Notes under the pieces: model-generated
Databases searched by the model: none
Told to the model about the DNA's origin: nothing
Seen by the model: the letters and a program-made list of their open reading frames with translations, nothing else
Origin: Cheiracanthium punctorium
Lineage: Eukaryota > Arthropoda > Arachnida > Araneae > Cheiracanthiidae
DNA length: 64,000 nt
Assembly: GCA_038373885.1 (NCBI GenBank)
Contig: JAWZYV010016535.1
Location: forward strand, 186,001-250,000
Reading direction: 5' to 3'
Shown here: piece by piece, positions 36,440-46,984 of the stretch
Numbering within the stretch: the first letter of the stretch is position 1
Layout of the letters: the number at the start of each line of letters is the position of its first letter
Translations under genes and position numbers: made by a program

Positions 36440-37200
36440 AATCTAAGCCTCGCCAAAGTGCCAACATACGCCATTTTGCAAGCGTTTTTTCGGGAAATCA
36501 TTCGAAGCATTGACTTAGCAGCAATCAATATGGGAAATGGTTCGACAGCGAAAAAGTAAAGCAAGCCTTTATTTGAAAAGTTGAATCCCTTAATACAGCC
36601 GAATTTTTTAAAATTATTAACTATAACGTGTTTTATTCATCATTACTCCGATGTACTAAATGAGAAGATTTCAATTTTCTGAAATTTGGCGGAATTCCCC
36701 CAACTTAAATCAATGTACTCATTTGGCGAGAATTCTGGAGATAGATCAATTGAAATCCCTTAATAACTGCATTATTTCTTCACGGATCATTAAAATTTAA
36801 CGCTGTATTCTAATAAAACCTTTCCACTTGTTTTCAAAAATCTATTTCCTTAAGCTCTCAATAAATTGCGCCAAGCCGAAATCTGCGCAAACCGCTAGAA
36901 CTCACTTTCACAAAATCGGCATTTGAGCCATTTTATTTTTTCGCCAAACTAAAATGATTTACCTATTAGCCTCGGAAATCTTCAATTCTTATTGTTTTGC
37001 GTGTAAAGCATTACATTCCTGCTCTGATTTCCCATGCACACGATATTATAATTTTAAAAAAAATAACCTTACGAATATAAACTAACAAAAAAAAATCATT
37101 ATTATTCTTTTATTTTTACTTTGAGAATTTAAAACATTTTATTCGGCAAAATCGCCACACATGGCAACCACGATCCTTATTTCACACTTTTTTCACTACA
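36440..37200 (+). repeat. Dispersed repeat, family D, copy 1
   Basis: CGCCAAAGTGCCAACATACG, CATTTTGCAAGCG, AAATCATTCGAAG, TTTCTGAAATTTGGCGGAA and CATGGCAACCACGAT occur in the same order at 51003-51775, so about 750 bp are shared. No coding frame survives in either copy. Confidence 0.8.
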
Positions 37201-37606
37201 GGGGTTACAGCTTTTTGCGTGAATAGCATAAAAAATCTCTTAAATTCCGGGAACGGGTGGACTTTCAAAGTTTTAAAGTGGACTACGATTTATTCTATAT
37301 TATTTTACATATCTGTGCTAAATTTCAGGCCGATAGGTCCATTTTTGTGGATTTGTATACGAACGACATTTTATTCGGCAAAATCGCCACACATGGCAAC
37401 CACGATCCTTATTTCACACTTTTTTCACTACAGGGGTTACAATTACGGAAAGATTTTTGCATGAAGAGCATAAAAAATCTCTTAAATTCCGGGAACGGGT
37501 GGACTTTCAAAGTTTTAAAGTGGACTATGAGTTATTCTATATTATTTTACATATCTGTACTAAATTTCAGGCCGATAGGTCCATTTTTGTGGATTTGTAT
37601 ACGAAT
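37135..37606 (+). repeat. 232/240-bp tandem duplication
   Basis: CATTTTATTCGGCAAAATCG starts both units (37135 and 37367). Both run through CCACACATGGCAACCACGAT, CCGGGAACGGGTGGACTTTC and CAGGCCGATAGGTCC to TGGATTTGTATACGAA. They are nearly identical apart from an insertion of about 10 bp in the second. Overlapping frames of up to 138 codons are by-products. The GGGAACGGGTGGA block is shared with family A. Confidence 0.9.
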
Positions 37607-37627
37607 CAAACAAACAAACAAACAAAC
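37606..37627. repeat. (CAAA)n microsatellite
   Basis: CAAA run at the 3' end of the composite element. Confidence 0.85.
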
Positions 37628-37640
37628 AGAATTTCATTAC

Positions 37641-38534
37641 TTTTTCCTTTTTATGTCAGTCTGTAACCAATGAAGCCAAACAGAGTACTGTTCTACATAA
37701 ATATTTTACAATTATATTAGCATAAATAGCAATAATAATTGAATATAATTATTATCAATATCATTATTGTTAATATTATTGCTACAGTTTTTCTCCATTT
37801 CCACAACCTCAACTAAGTACTTCTTAGCTACTGCAGCTAGTACTACGTAAAACATAGGCTAGCTATACTAGTGTAATATTTATTTTATTATTTATTCATT
37901 TAATTATTACCATTTTTATTCTTTTTATTTATTCATTTAATTATTACTTTTTATTTATTTATTTATTTATTCTTTTCCTTTCCATACTTCCAAAGTATTA
38001 TTAATATATCATTTTTTATTCACACTCCATGGCATTACTTGTCTATTGATTGCATTAAGCCTTCTCTGATGGCAACATGCACTAATACTGCCTCCATTAC
38101 TGAGCTTTGATCTTCGTGTCGGTCCACTTCCTCGTTGTTTTTTTCTAATAGCTACGGTCGCGCCCCCAAGTTACAAAAGGACCCTAATTTTGGTCAGGTA
38201 ACTTGCAGAAACCTAGCTATTATTGTTTTTTTTCGATTAAATTGAAATGTGTGTGCGGTGGCGCCTGATGATAGAGCACACCATTTCAATATTAATTCCA
38301 TTTTCGGACTATTTCTGACTACATGTGATTTGGCTTAAAAGCACACCAGTTCTAATTTGGCGCTTTATATTCAATTTTTCCACTCTTTCATTGCCTTAAA
38401 AGGCTATATTTAAACACTTATACGGAATAAGCTCGTTAATTGGCACCATGTGCTATCTACTTTTTTATTTTTTTATATTTTTTTCACTTTATCATTGGAT
38501 TATCTTGGGATTTCACTTTACGTAAGTAAGCTAT

Positions 38535-38540
<6 letters not shown>
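37641..38540. other. Simple-sequence AT-rich DNA
   Basis: TTTA/ATTT-rich runs dominate 37860-37980. A small inverted match (ATTGAAATGTGTGTGC / GCACACCATTTCAAT) lies near 38243-38292. No gene. Confidence 0.5.
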
Positions 38541-38601
<61 letters not shown>

Positions 38602-38605
38602 AATT
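38541..38605. repeat. (TA)n then (AAT)n microsatellite
   Basis: About 23 TA units followed by about six AAT units. The frames across it that encode Tyr-Ile runs are artefacts. Confidence 0.95.
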
Positions 38606-40434
38606 TTGACACGATTATTTGCCATGATTTTTGGGCTATTTAAATTCAACGTTGACATTAAATATTTAAAAAAAAAAGCAAAACAAAGAAAGAATAAAGA
38701 AAATGGAAGGAAGAAAAAAGAAGAGTAGACAGATTTCCGTAGCATAACGAGTAAAAGTAAATCGACTAGTTTATATGAGATTTATGGTAAAAGTTTAAGG
38801 ACTCAAATGCAAACTTTCGTACAAGTTCTTTCATCTTAGTTTTGCTCGATTTCTGCATAAACGACGTTTGTATAAATAGCTTCAAAATTCTTAAGAGACT
38901 CTTTCGAAAAATATAATAAATATTCGAATTTTACTTGGAGACAGAATTTTTTTAACGGATGCAGTCTTGTTTTTCAACATTTTTTAAGCTATGGGAACAC
39001 TACAGGCAATTGATAAAGATTATATATTTATTACTTTTTATTTAGATAATATTTTTAATTAATCATTTTATCCCTTTTTTATTAAAATGAATTATATTTC
39101 TTACTGTTAGATATATTTTACGTACATTTATTTTTTAAGTTATCATCGCATAAGCGATCTGTATTTTTTTCAAGCCAGGAATGTAGATATCCTTACCCCT
39201 CTTTAAGAAAAATATGTAACTAAAATACTAATTCTACGATAAACTAACAGAAGTAGAACGTCTTTAATAAAAACTCTTTATGTTGTATATTTTACATTTA
39301 CACCTTACACCTAATTTTCGTTGTCTATTTTAAAAATGAGCGTTTCACTTGAAACATCAATTTTAAAAATCCTACGATACATGCTTCTGGGCAAATTAGA
39401 AATAAATATTTTTAAGGAAATTTATATTAAGGTTATTTTGTCGAAAAACAGACAATAATTAGGAAGAATAGTTATATATCATTACTTACACCTATTTTTT
39501 TTTCACTTAAAATACAAAAACGTTTTCAAATTGTCTTCCGATCTTATTTTTTAGTATCTCTATTAAAATATTTCTTACAAAAGAATGCTTCTTTCACTTT
39601 GTAAATACGCACTCCATTACTGTTCAAAAAATCTTTTCAGTGCTTAATCATCCTTCAGTTTACTCACGCCTAGATTTAGTTCTTGGACGGGAGGGAGGGA
39701 GAAATCAGCCGCATTTATTAAACTGAAAAAGGAGGAAGTGACGCTCTTGAAAAAAATTCCGAAAATTTCATCGAATTCAATTAAACGTGGACTTCACTGA
39801 ATTCTCATGATTTGTGAAGATAAAAATTTTAATAGTTTCTGAACAAAGGGCGGTTTTAAAGCGGAATTATGGATGCCCGTCAAATGTATTGGTAAATAAA
39901 AGATATTATTCATTTTGCAAGTTATCTCTACTGACATTGCTACTTTAAGTCATGGAATAATTAACAATGACCACACATCTTATGTGTATTTTTTCACAAA
40001 GTTTCTTACTTATTTAACAGTGTATACTTCAACGGTGATTCAAGATCCATGTAAGGGTTTTTTTTCTTTGTGTGTGTATTTTGAAGCTGATATTGACTGA
40101 ATTCTGTAAACGCATTTTTCTGAAAGTATTTTTATGGTAAAATGGATGGTTATACCAATGATTTTTTGCTGTATGCAACAAAGCGTGATTTTAGGAGTAA
40201 AAGAAAGAGTATGTTTAAAGAAAAGACATTCAATTACTTGACAGCAAAATCTGAATTATAAAATAGCTAATCATATCACCATACATTTTTTTGTCACAGA
40301 CATTTTTAATTGCAGTTTTTAAATATAGTAAAACATGATTTCTCAGCTATTTACTTGGATGGTGATGATGTTTATTATTATAATTAAGACAGTCTGTAGC
40401 ACCAGTATTCCAAATTCATGTCTTTTTATTTCAG
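38606..40434. other. AT-rich DNA upstream of the gene
   Basis: No further coding exon of the downstream gene could be found. An untranslated first exon and promoter are expected upstream, because the coding exon starts at a splice acceptor. They may lie here or outside the window. Confidence 0.4.
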
Positions 40435-40451
40435 ACATATAAGGAGAAATT

Positions 40452-40589
40452 ATGAATAGGCCTAAGAAATGTCATCCGAACTTCTGTGAATTTGATAGCC
40501 CAGCTTGTCCCGAACGATGTAAAAGTCAGTGCAAGAGAGTAAAGCCTAACTGTGTATCAGTAACAGCTCAGGAAGCCTTAAATATACCG
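40452..40589 (+). CDS. Coding exon 1 of the cysteine-rich gene
   Basis: The exon opens after the acceptor TCTTTTTATTTCAG (exon start about 40435). An in-frame TAA at 40440-40442 lies between the acceptor and the ATG, so 40452 must be the start if this acceptor is used. The context AAATTATGA has the favourable A at -3. It encodes 46 residues ending ...AQEALNIP. Without splicing the frame would read on into a hydrophobic tail and stop at 40655, which is probably not the real product. Confidence 0.75.
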
Positions 40590-43500
40590 GTAATTTTTAC
40601 TTGTATAATGATTTCGCCTTTTCTCACATTATTATTCATTATAATGACTGTTTAAACAGAATTCGGAGGTAATTCATGCACATCTTCTCTGAACATCTAT
40701 TAACATCTAATTCAGTAAATGTTCAGTAATGTTCTTTGAAAATCTATTACCTGCGATAAGACTGGATGTGTCATAATTATTAGACATTATTAATTTAAAT
40801 AGTTTTTCTCTTCTATAATTTGAATAGTTTTCTCTTCTATATAAATAGTGCATCTTGCATTGTTTATTATCTGATATTTTAAGATTAGGCAAATATTAAT
40901 CATTAGTTATAGTTAGTACAAACAGTTTCATTTGTGTCTAAATGCTAAATGCACTATGCTATTCAATTTTGAACAATAAAAGACTTTTACTACTGAATCA
41001 CTCCAAATATTTCTACAAATATATATATATTTAACTGTACACGGACATAATGCAAAATTATTTTTAAAAAATGAAATATTTACATAATATTTGCTTGTAA
41101 CATTTCGAAAAAAGTAAATGAATTTAATCCACCTTGAATGTTTTGAATAATAGTTTAATCACGTTTGAATGATCGAGGGATTTTCAGCAGGTGTAATTTT
41201 ATTTGTTTTTCTGGGATTGAAGGGGGATACACAATTTTCATAATGTGTTCACGGAATCCAACACACATCCAAATGTTTAGGATGCATATAGGGTGATTCA
41301 ACAGAACATTTATAAAATGAGATGGATAATCAAGCATACAAGGAAGATAAAATATCACATAGGAACATAGGGTCGCAAACGCCACTAGAGGGGGTTGCTA
41401 TACACACACTAGGTGAGCTAATGGAGATTGCCTACATTCAAGCCACAAATGTGTTGGGTACAAGATGGCTAGTATCATGCACAGTCAAATGGCTGACATG
41501 CATTTACTACCTGATTAACTGCAAAGGACGAGATGCCGTTTGGTTGTATCGAGAGAAATATCCAAATAGTAAAGTTCCTTGCCACTCTACATCGACTATT
41601 GTACAAAACTGGCTCGTTTGAATTCGCATGTACACTACTATCACCAGACCTTTCTCCTATTGAGTTTTCCTTTTGGGTTTTTTAAAAGGATTTGTTTATG
41701 AAGCATTTGTATCATCACCAGAAGACTTAGTTGGAAGAATTGTTTCGGCAGCAGGAGATGTTCAAGATACGCCTGGTATCTTTGAGAAGGTGTACCGTTC
41801 AATGCAGCGTCGATATCAGGCGTGTCTCGATGCATCTGAAAAGAACTTTGAGTAGCGCCTGTAATGGTTGTACATTGGTAAGTGACTAGTATAAATAAAT
41901 GATCTGGAATAGTTATATTGCTTGTTTTTGTATTACGAATTATTTTAAATGCCCTCTACTGGCTCCGGATAGCATTTGTGACCCTATGTTCCAATGTAAT
42001 TTTTGATCCGTGTTGTATGACTGATGTGAGATGTCATTTTGTAAACGTTAGTTTGAATCACCCTGTATACGATGCACTCAGAATATGAGAAGCATAAACA
42101 TAATTCTAAAGTCGCTATATTCATCACTGCACACCACAGATTTTTCCGATCCACCACTTAATTCCATACTTGCAGGCAACATATTTTTTCATTCAGGAGT
42201 GTCAGTAGGATGGGAGTACAAGTGAGCTAATTGTAGATGATGGATTTTTTGAAATAATTTTACATACGTTTTTTATATAAATACATTTTTTGAGTATAGT
42301 GAAGGCTTTTTGATATTTAAAGTTAAAGCGACGAAATACACTTATGTCCATAAATTAAGGAAAATTCAGAATCACACAGAAATTGATCTCTAAAATAAAA
42401 ATTTCACCTGTGGAATGATCACACACATCTTGAAGAAGAATATGCAAATTACAGGAAACCACCAGATGGCGTGGATGGTACGTCACAATGACGAGAGTGT
42501 AAGAGAGGGGTATATAAGGAATGGTGACAAAGAAGTAAAATTGTTCACAAGCGCTGTGAAAGCCTTTTAGTGCAAAAACCGCATAGTTATGGCACAAAGG
42601 AGGCATTTGGATGATGTTTTACGTGGCAGAATTATCGGACGACTGGAATGTGGACGTACCCAGCTGGAAGTATCCGAGGAACTTGGAATCACCCAGAGTG
42701 TCATCTCCAGGCTTTGGCGACGATTCCAAGATGATGGTAATGTGAGTAGACGTTACAGCACAGGTCGCCCCCGAGTTACAACGTCGAATGAGGACCGTTA
42801 TTTGGCAGTTACTGCCAAAAGAAACAGACGGAGTACAGCATCAGACCTGTCTCGTCAGCTCTCTTCAGCTACCGGTACGACAGTTTCAAGGCAGACCGTG
42901 TACAGACGCTTAGGGCACATTGGTCTATATGCTCGTAGGCCTGTCAGATGTGTTCCACTTACCGCAATTCACTGTCGCCTGCGATTAACCTGCAGTAGAG
43001 AGCATGCATTGTGGACACCGCAACAGTGGTCTTGTGTGATGTTTTCCGACGAGTCCAGGTTTAGTTTGGAGTCTGATTCTCGCCGGACATTCATCTGGAG
43101 AGCGCCAGGTACCCGTTACCACCAAGAGAACACCATTGAAAGACACCGTTACGGTGGTGCAGGATGGCTCGTTTGGGGAGGAATTATTCTTGGTTCCAGA
43201 ACTGACCTGCATGTTCAGAGTGTAACGATGACAGGCCACATCTATCGGGATGTCATTCTGGAACAACATGTACGTTTGTTTCGGGGCGCCATGGGTGCTG
43301 AATTTGTGTTTATGGATGACAACGCCCGTCCTCACCGTGCAAACATTGTAGACGAATGCCTTCAATCGGAGGATATCACCCGTATGCATTGGCCAGCATA
43401 CTCACCGGACTTGAATCCAATAGAGCAATTGTGGGATATGCTTGGCCGACGAATTGCAGCCCGTCAACCCCCTCCCACCTGTCTACCGGAACTTTGGAGT

Positions 43501-45241
43501 GCATTGCTTGATGAGTGGTGTAATATTCCCCAAGATCAGATTGATCATTTGATACTCAGCATTCCTAGGCGTTGTCAGGCCTGTATTGCATCGTCCGGGA
43601 GACATACTCCGGTTAACCATCCTACTAACCATGTTATACTGTTTTTTGTAAATAGGTTCTTTTTTTGAAATTTGGTCAAGGGAGTAAAACTTGCAATTTT
43701 TATTAATTATGTCAAACATATAGCATCTTTTTTGCTCTTTACTTTTTGTTTAATAAAGAGACTTTACAAATAAGTCAAATTTGTTTTGCTTCTTTCTCTT
43801 TCTTTGCCTGAACTTCATTATCCTTAATTTATGGACATGAGTGCATAAGAATGAAAACTGTTTTTTTTTTTTTTTCAAAAACCCATTTCACTAGCATATT
43901 CTAGCTATAAGGAGTTTCATAACTTGATATCCCGGGTTTAAAAAAATTCTTTAGAAATATTATCTTGCTATTTTTTTATACTTATTGATAAATGCTGTTT
44001 TATACGTGTTGATTTGTGTTTCTACCAAGTTAAAAAAATTAAAAATAATGGGCTATTTTTACAGCATTTTAAATTTGGGTACATTTTGAAGATATCCTGA
44101 AGATAATTTTTAAAAATTTAACCTATAAAAATACTGTACAACATATATTTAATTTTATTTAAACACTGGATTTATATTCCTCATATAAGTAACTTCAAAT
44201 TGGTACCAGAATCACTGAATTTGTACTATTATTTCTTAAGTTAATTGCAGTTTTTCATAGCAGTCCCAAATCCAAGATGTCCGGAATTTGGCAAAAATGA
44301 CATATTCGCAAATGTACGTATCTAGGCCAATAATGGACAAAATCTTTTGCAAATTTGTGTGAGGGTTCCAGCATCATAGATTTTGGGGGTAATAAAAAAA
44401 TCTGTTGTTATGGAGCAACAAACTTATATAATATTGGGGGATTTAACATGAGATCTTCTTTCCTTGGATAATCCTACGGAATTTTATACGCATAGATGTG
44501 TACCATTAGCTACTCAGGTAATATCAAGACTGTTCAAGATTTCACTTCTGTTGTTCCAAGGAAATTAAAACTCTCCAAACTACTTTAATTGTTTGCTCCG
44601 TAGGGGGATGTTTATTAAATTCATATCTAATTAGCCCAACAACTGCTCTTGGATATTTTCCTCGTAATCAGAGAATGAGAAATACTGTTGCCGTTTATAA
44701 AATAATAAAAAAATTAAATTTCAATAACTAACAATCATATAGATATTCAATCATTTCCTCACACTCTGTAAAAATATGATTGATTATTTGTAATTACAAT
44801 TATGAATTACAAATAATGAATAATTTGCTAAAATACACTATATTTTTGAGAAAGTGTATTTATTTATTGTAAACTTTAATGTCAAAATGATTTGCGTTAT
44901 TGATTGTAATTGCAATACGGGCAGAATAAATAATATATTTTCTGTTTTAGGAACTGACATTACCCCGAACGAAAACTGGTATTCCTGTCATCGGAATTTG
45001 CACTAGGGAGAGGGTGTTTGGAATTCCATATGATCCAAGGAAAGATTTCGACATCCCTTTGCCTAAAAAGGATTTCGATATGTACCTCAAGCACAATTAT
45101 GATTCCTTACACGACAAGGCTCTTAAAGAATATGTCACCGCAAAGTGTTGTGAGTCAGCATGCGACTGTCCCATGGGACGTTGCTGCGTTTGTAGACTTT
45201 CGTCAGTTGAATATAAGGAAAGTAGGGAGAAAGAACATTAA
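40452..45241 (+). CDS. Cysteine-rich orphan protein, two coding exons
   Basis: Joining 40452-40589 to 44951-45241 gives an uninterrupted 142-codon frame plus stop. The donor is CCG|GTAATT, the acceptor TTCTGTTTTAG|GAACTG, and the join is in phase 0. The protein starts MNRPKKCHPNFCEF and has 14 cysteines. Six lie in residues 7-34 and seven in a C-terminal cluster (AKCCESACDCPMGRCCVCR). Between them is a Cys-poor middle with GIPYDPRKDFDIPLPKKDFD, where a KDFD unit repeats. It has no signal peptide or membrane segment, so it is probably intracellular. Spaced Cys clusters suggest metal binding or a disulphide-rich structural role; this is inference. I do not recognise the family. The intron carries two DNA transposons. 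Confidence 0.75.
41289..42068 (+). mobile_element. Internally deleted DDE transposon, TIR AGGGTGATTCAA
   Basis: The left tip TATAGGGTGATTCAA and the inverted right tip TATACAGGGTGATTCAA match. A longer inverted match continues inside: TAGGAACATAGGGTC, then CACTAGAGGG, at 41362-41395, and its inverse near 41950-41995. The ends therefore pair over roughly 100 bp with gaps. Remnants of both ends of a transposase lie between them, and most of the catalytic core is missing. The element is nonautonomous and probably moved by a full-length relative elsewhere. Confidence 0.8.
41476..41855 (+). pseudogene. Transposase remnant with core deletion
   Basis: MADMHL, then after a frameshift INCKGRDAVWLYREKYPN, matches the N-terminal helix-turn-helix start of DDE transposases common in arthropods. 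It ends in HSTSTIVQNWLV. The frame then jumps to LLSPDLSPIEFSFWVF (the third-acid region, normally PDLTPLDFFLW) and, after another frameshift, GFLKGFVYEAFVSSPEDLVG and MQRRYQACLDASEKNFE up to the stop at 41855. The first two catalytic acids are lost in the deletion. It cannot encode an active enzyme. Confidence 0.75.
42339..42360 (+). repeat. Left terminal inverted repeat of the Tc1-like element
   Basis: 22-bp tip with core ATGTCCATAAATTAAGG, preceded by TA at 42337-42338. Confidence 0.9.
42511..42517 (+). promoter_or_regulatory. TATA box of the transposase gene
   Basis: TATATAA, preceded by GAGAGGGG, lies 72 bp upstream of the transposase ATG. A start site about 30 bp downstream (near TTGTTCACAA) would leave a leader of about 45 nt. 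Confidence 0.65.
42589..43668 (+). CDS. Tc1/mariner-type DD34E transposase, intact
   Basis: 359 residues, close to the usual 340-350 of Tc1 enzymes. The enzyme would cut and paste the element in the nucleus. Residues 1-115 form the paired-type DNA-binding region, with one helix-turn-helix near 23-45 and a second near 84-108. A TGRPR linker (58-62), the GRPR AT-hook of the family, joins them. Catalytic acids are D154 (MFSDESRF), D244 (FMDDNARPH) and E279 (YSPDLNPIEQLWD), with 34 residues between the last two, the DD34E signature. The start follows a TATA box by 72 bp, and AATAAA lies 84 bp past the stop. No stop or frameshift is seen, so it may be functional. The C-terminal HVILFFVNRFFF tail beyond GRHTPV is longer than usual. 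Confidence 0.95.
   Translation: MAQRRHLDDVLRGRIIGRLECGRTQLEVSEELGITQSVISRLWRRFQDDGNVSRRYSTGRPRVTTSNEDRYLAVTAKRNRRSTASDLSRQLSSATGTTVSRQTVYRRLGHIGLYARRPVRCVPLTAIHCRLRLTCSREHALWTPQQWSCVMFSDESRFSLESDSRRTFIWRAPGTRYHQENTIERHRYGGAGWLVWGGIILGSRTDLHVQSVTMTGHIYRDVILEQHVRLFRGAMGAEFVFMDDNARPHRANIVDECLQSEDITRMHWPAYSPDLNPIEQLWDMLGRRIAARQPPPTCLPELWSALLDEWCNIPQDQIDHLILSIPRRCQACIASSGRHTPVNHPTNHVILFFVNRFFF
43752..43757 (+). terminator. Poly(A) signal of the transposase gene
   Basis: AATAAA, 84 bp after the stop codon and inside the right terminal repeat. Confidence 0.65.
43822..43843 (-). repeat. Right terminal inverted repeat of the Tc1-like element
   Basis: CCTTAATTTATGGACAT then GAGTG; the inverse of the left tip with a single mismatch. 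Confidence 0.9.
44951..45241 (+). CDS. Coding exon 2 (terminal) of the cysteine-rich gene
   Basis: It encodes 96 residues, ELTLPRTKTGIPVIG... to ...KESREKEH, then TAA. Codon choice and composition are clearly more protein-like than the flanks. The frame is open from the first base after the acceptor, which supports the phase-0 join. Confidence 0.8.
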   Translation, partial: ELTLPRTKTGIPVIGICTRERVFGIPYDPRKDFDIPLPKKDFDMYLKHNYDSLHDKALKEYVTAKCCESACDCPMGRCCVCRLSSVEYKESREKEH

Positions 45242-45348
45242 ATCATTCTGGCAGTTTGATTTTTTTCAATGATTTCCTTTCATTGCCAGTAAAGTGAGGT
45301 AAAAATTTAAAATGATTTTCAAAATGTACATTCACAGCAGAAAAATTA

Positions 45349-45354
45349 AATAAA
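45349..45354 (+). terminator. Poly(A) signal of the cysteine-rich gene
   Basis: AATAAA, 108 bp after the stop at 45241. It is the first such hexamer downstream of the coding end. Confidence 0.65.
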
Positions 45355-46984
45355 ATATTAAAATGCAACTTTTGTCTTGAATTTATTTAAAAATAGTCAT
45401 TTAAACACACGTTTGATTATTTTATTACTTTCATCAGTATCGTATCATCATCGATGCGATCATCGATCAGCATAGACTCTCATCGATAGATTGTATGAAA
45501 AAGAAGAACGACCATACGACATGAGTTTTTGTACAATCTAATTGTCTGTAAAAGATATTTAAATTTAAACCGAATCTCAAAGTTGTTTATTCTCAAATGA
45601 AAAATCCAGCGAAAAGACTAAAATTAATTTCCTTCCGTGAAATTTCTGTTCTTAATTAATTACATGTTTAATTAAGAATCCAGTAAAAGTAGCATATCCT
45701 AATAACAGTACTTACATATAAAGAATCGAGGAGGGAATTGGTCACATACAAGTTTTTACAATGCGTTCGTGTAACATCAAAATAAGGTTTTTTCTTCTTC
45801 TGTTACTACGCAATACTTTTAGAGAGAAAGATTTCAGTTCTTAAATCAAACTTTAAATTCGGATGATTAATTATCTTCTGATAGTATAGATCGCAAAATA
45901 AATATAAAATGCTATGTTGACAATATTTCAGTCGTTTCGTTATTCCTACTTATTTAAAAATAACAGAGGTTTTTACGAGAACATGTACTTTTGATTGGTT
46001 AATAAGAATGCTGCAGATTTTTTTCATGGATGGTGCTACACGTTGAAAAATTACTTTCGCACAATTTTACAAAAAAAATTGAAAATGCTGGTTGTTTTTT
46101 TATGAAAATGTGCTGAGATTACGTGATACATACTTAATTAGTTTTGTTACGGATAATAAATTAGGAACGATGTGAGATTATTTTATGCAATAGCACTATA
46201 CCCTAGTGGCTTACTGGATTTGGATTTAAAGCCACTCAGAACTTAGACATCCATATTCAGACAAAAAGTTAATTTCAATAATTAAAAAAATGTTATCAGA
46301 TGTCTTGGAATAATGTTTTAAAAATAGCCAAAGTATTAATTTTCACTTTTTCAGACCTAAAATCTATTATAAAGGATATGAGAATGAGAGAATTTTAACA
46401 GAGAAAATGTTATATACGACGCAGTACGCACACGCTGATAAAAGAAACCCTAAAAAGTACATTTTTATTCAAAATGCGATTTTGAGTATCATTAGCAATT
46501 TTTTAGTTAACTAATTTTGCCTGTCTCAAAATAGTGAACATTATTACTTAATCTTGAATATGTGTTCTAATTTATGTGTGGACACACTATTTTACAAATT
46601 AATAGAGATTTGCAGAAAAAAAAAAGAAAAACCATCTCCTCATCCCATTTTATTCAAAAGCAAATCAAGTTTTTTCATTTATTATTTTGCTCTTTTAAAA
46701 TTCTGAACATCATGATTAATATGTATAAGTACAAATGTAGAAATGAGTATATTTCATGATGGACTTTTTGCATGTTTTGAGCTGTGTTACGCCAATGACG
46801 TGATGGAACAGAAGTACTGCATGAAAAGGGAATGCGGATGGTTGATATAAGGATTTTATAATTTGTTTACTGTGATCATATAAAAAAAAATATTTATATT
46901 CAGGCTCAGACATAATACTGCATTTTTGCTTTCCAAACATGTACTACATGTTAGCATAGTATTCTAGTCATGAGAAAATATGAC
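45355..46984. other. AT-rich DNA with an ATCGAT cluster
   Basis: Nothing gene-like. Three ATCGAT words and one CGATGCGATC lie within about 50 bp (45448-45491), unusual in this AT-rich setting; a regulatory meaning is untested. Confidence 0.45.

Larger units (their letters stand above)
35141..37640 (+). mobile_element. 2.5-kb composite repeat starting TAGCTG-CCCGTTCTTCGC
   Basis: It begins TAGCTGAAGTACCCGTTCTT directly after a TA run. It continues as about eight tandem units (35325-36265), a family-D block (36440-37200) and two copies of a terminal unit (37135-37606), and ends in (CAAA)n. The same start phrase opens repeats at 48187, 51983 and 52350 and in part at 62085. The layout (constant 5' phrase, simple-sequence 3' tail) resembles truncated or nonautonomous non-LTR-type repeats of arthropods. 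No reverse-transcriptase frame is present. Confidence 0.55.
42339..43843 (+). mobile_element. Complete Tc1-like transposon (1505 bp)
   Basis: The terminal inverted repeats start CACTTATGTCC on the left and CACTCATGTCC (inverted) on the right, and run through ATAAATTAAGG with one mismatch in 22. The left end follows a TA. On the right, CATA follows the tip, which could be a TA duplication mutated to CA. The element contains a TATA box, a full transposase frame and a poly(A) signal. It lies in the intron of the cysteine-rich gene, on the same strand. Confidence 0.92.
40590..44950 (+). other. Intron of the cysteine-rich gene (4.36 kb)
   Basis: It begins GTAATT and ends TGTTTTAG. It holds an internally deleted DNA transposon, a complete Tc1-like element in the sense orientation of the gene, and otherwise AT-rich filler (40590-41288, 42069-42338 and 43844-44950 show nothing else). 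Confidence 0.75.

Noticed and set aside
35971..36564. Minus frames of 77-102 codons in the 35-36.6 kb array
   Set aside because: They read through the CATCTAGTGGCGAG tandem units and the family-D repeat; their peptide similarity follows the DNA repeat.
37219..37673. Overlapping plus frames of 69-138 codons
   Set aside because: They exist because a 232/240-bp unit is duplicated in tandem; the peptide repeats with the DNA and has no domain.
38450..38745. Frames with Tyr-Ile repeats on both strands
   Set aside because: They translate the (TA)n and (AAT)n microsatellite.
41322..41621. 99-codon frame as an independent gene
   Set aside because: Only its second half is protein-like, and that is the N-terminal remnant of the deleted transposase; the first half is the terminal inverted repeat.
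42985..43389. 134-codon minus frame inside the transposase
   Set aside because: It is antisense to the intact DD34E transposase and has no features of its own.
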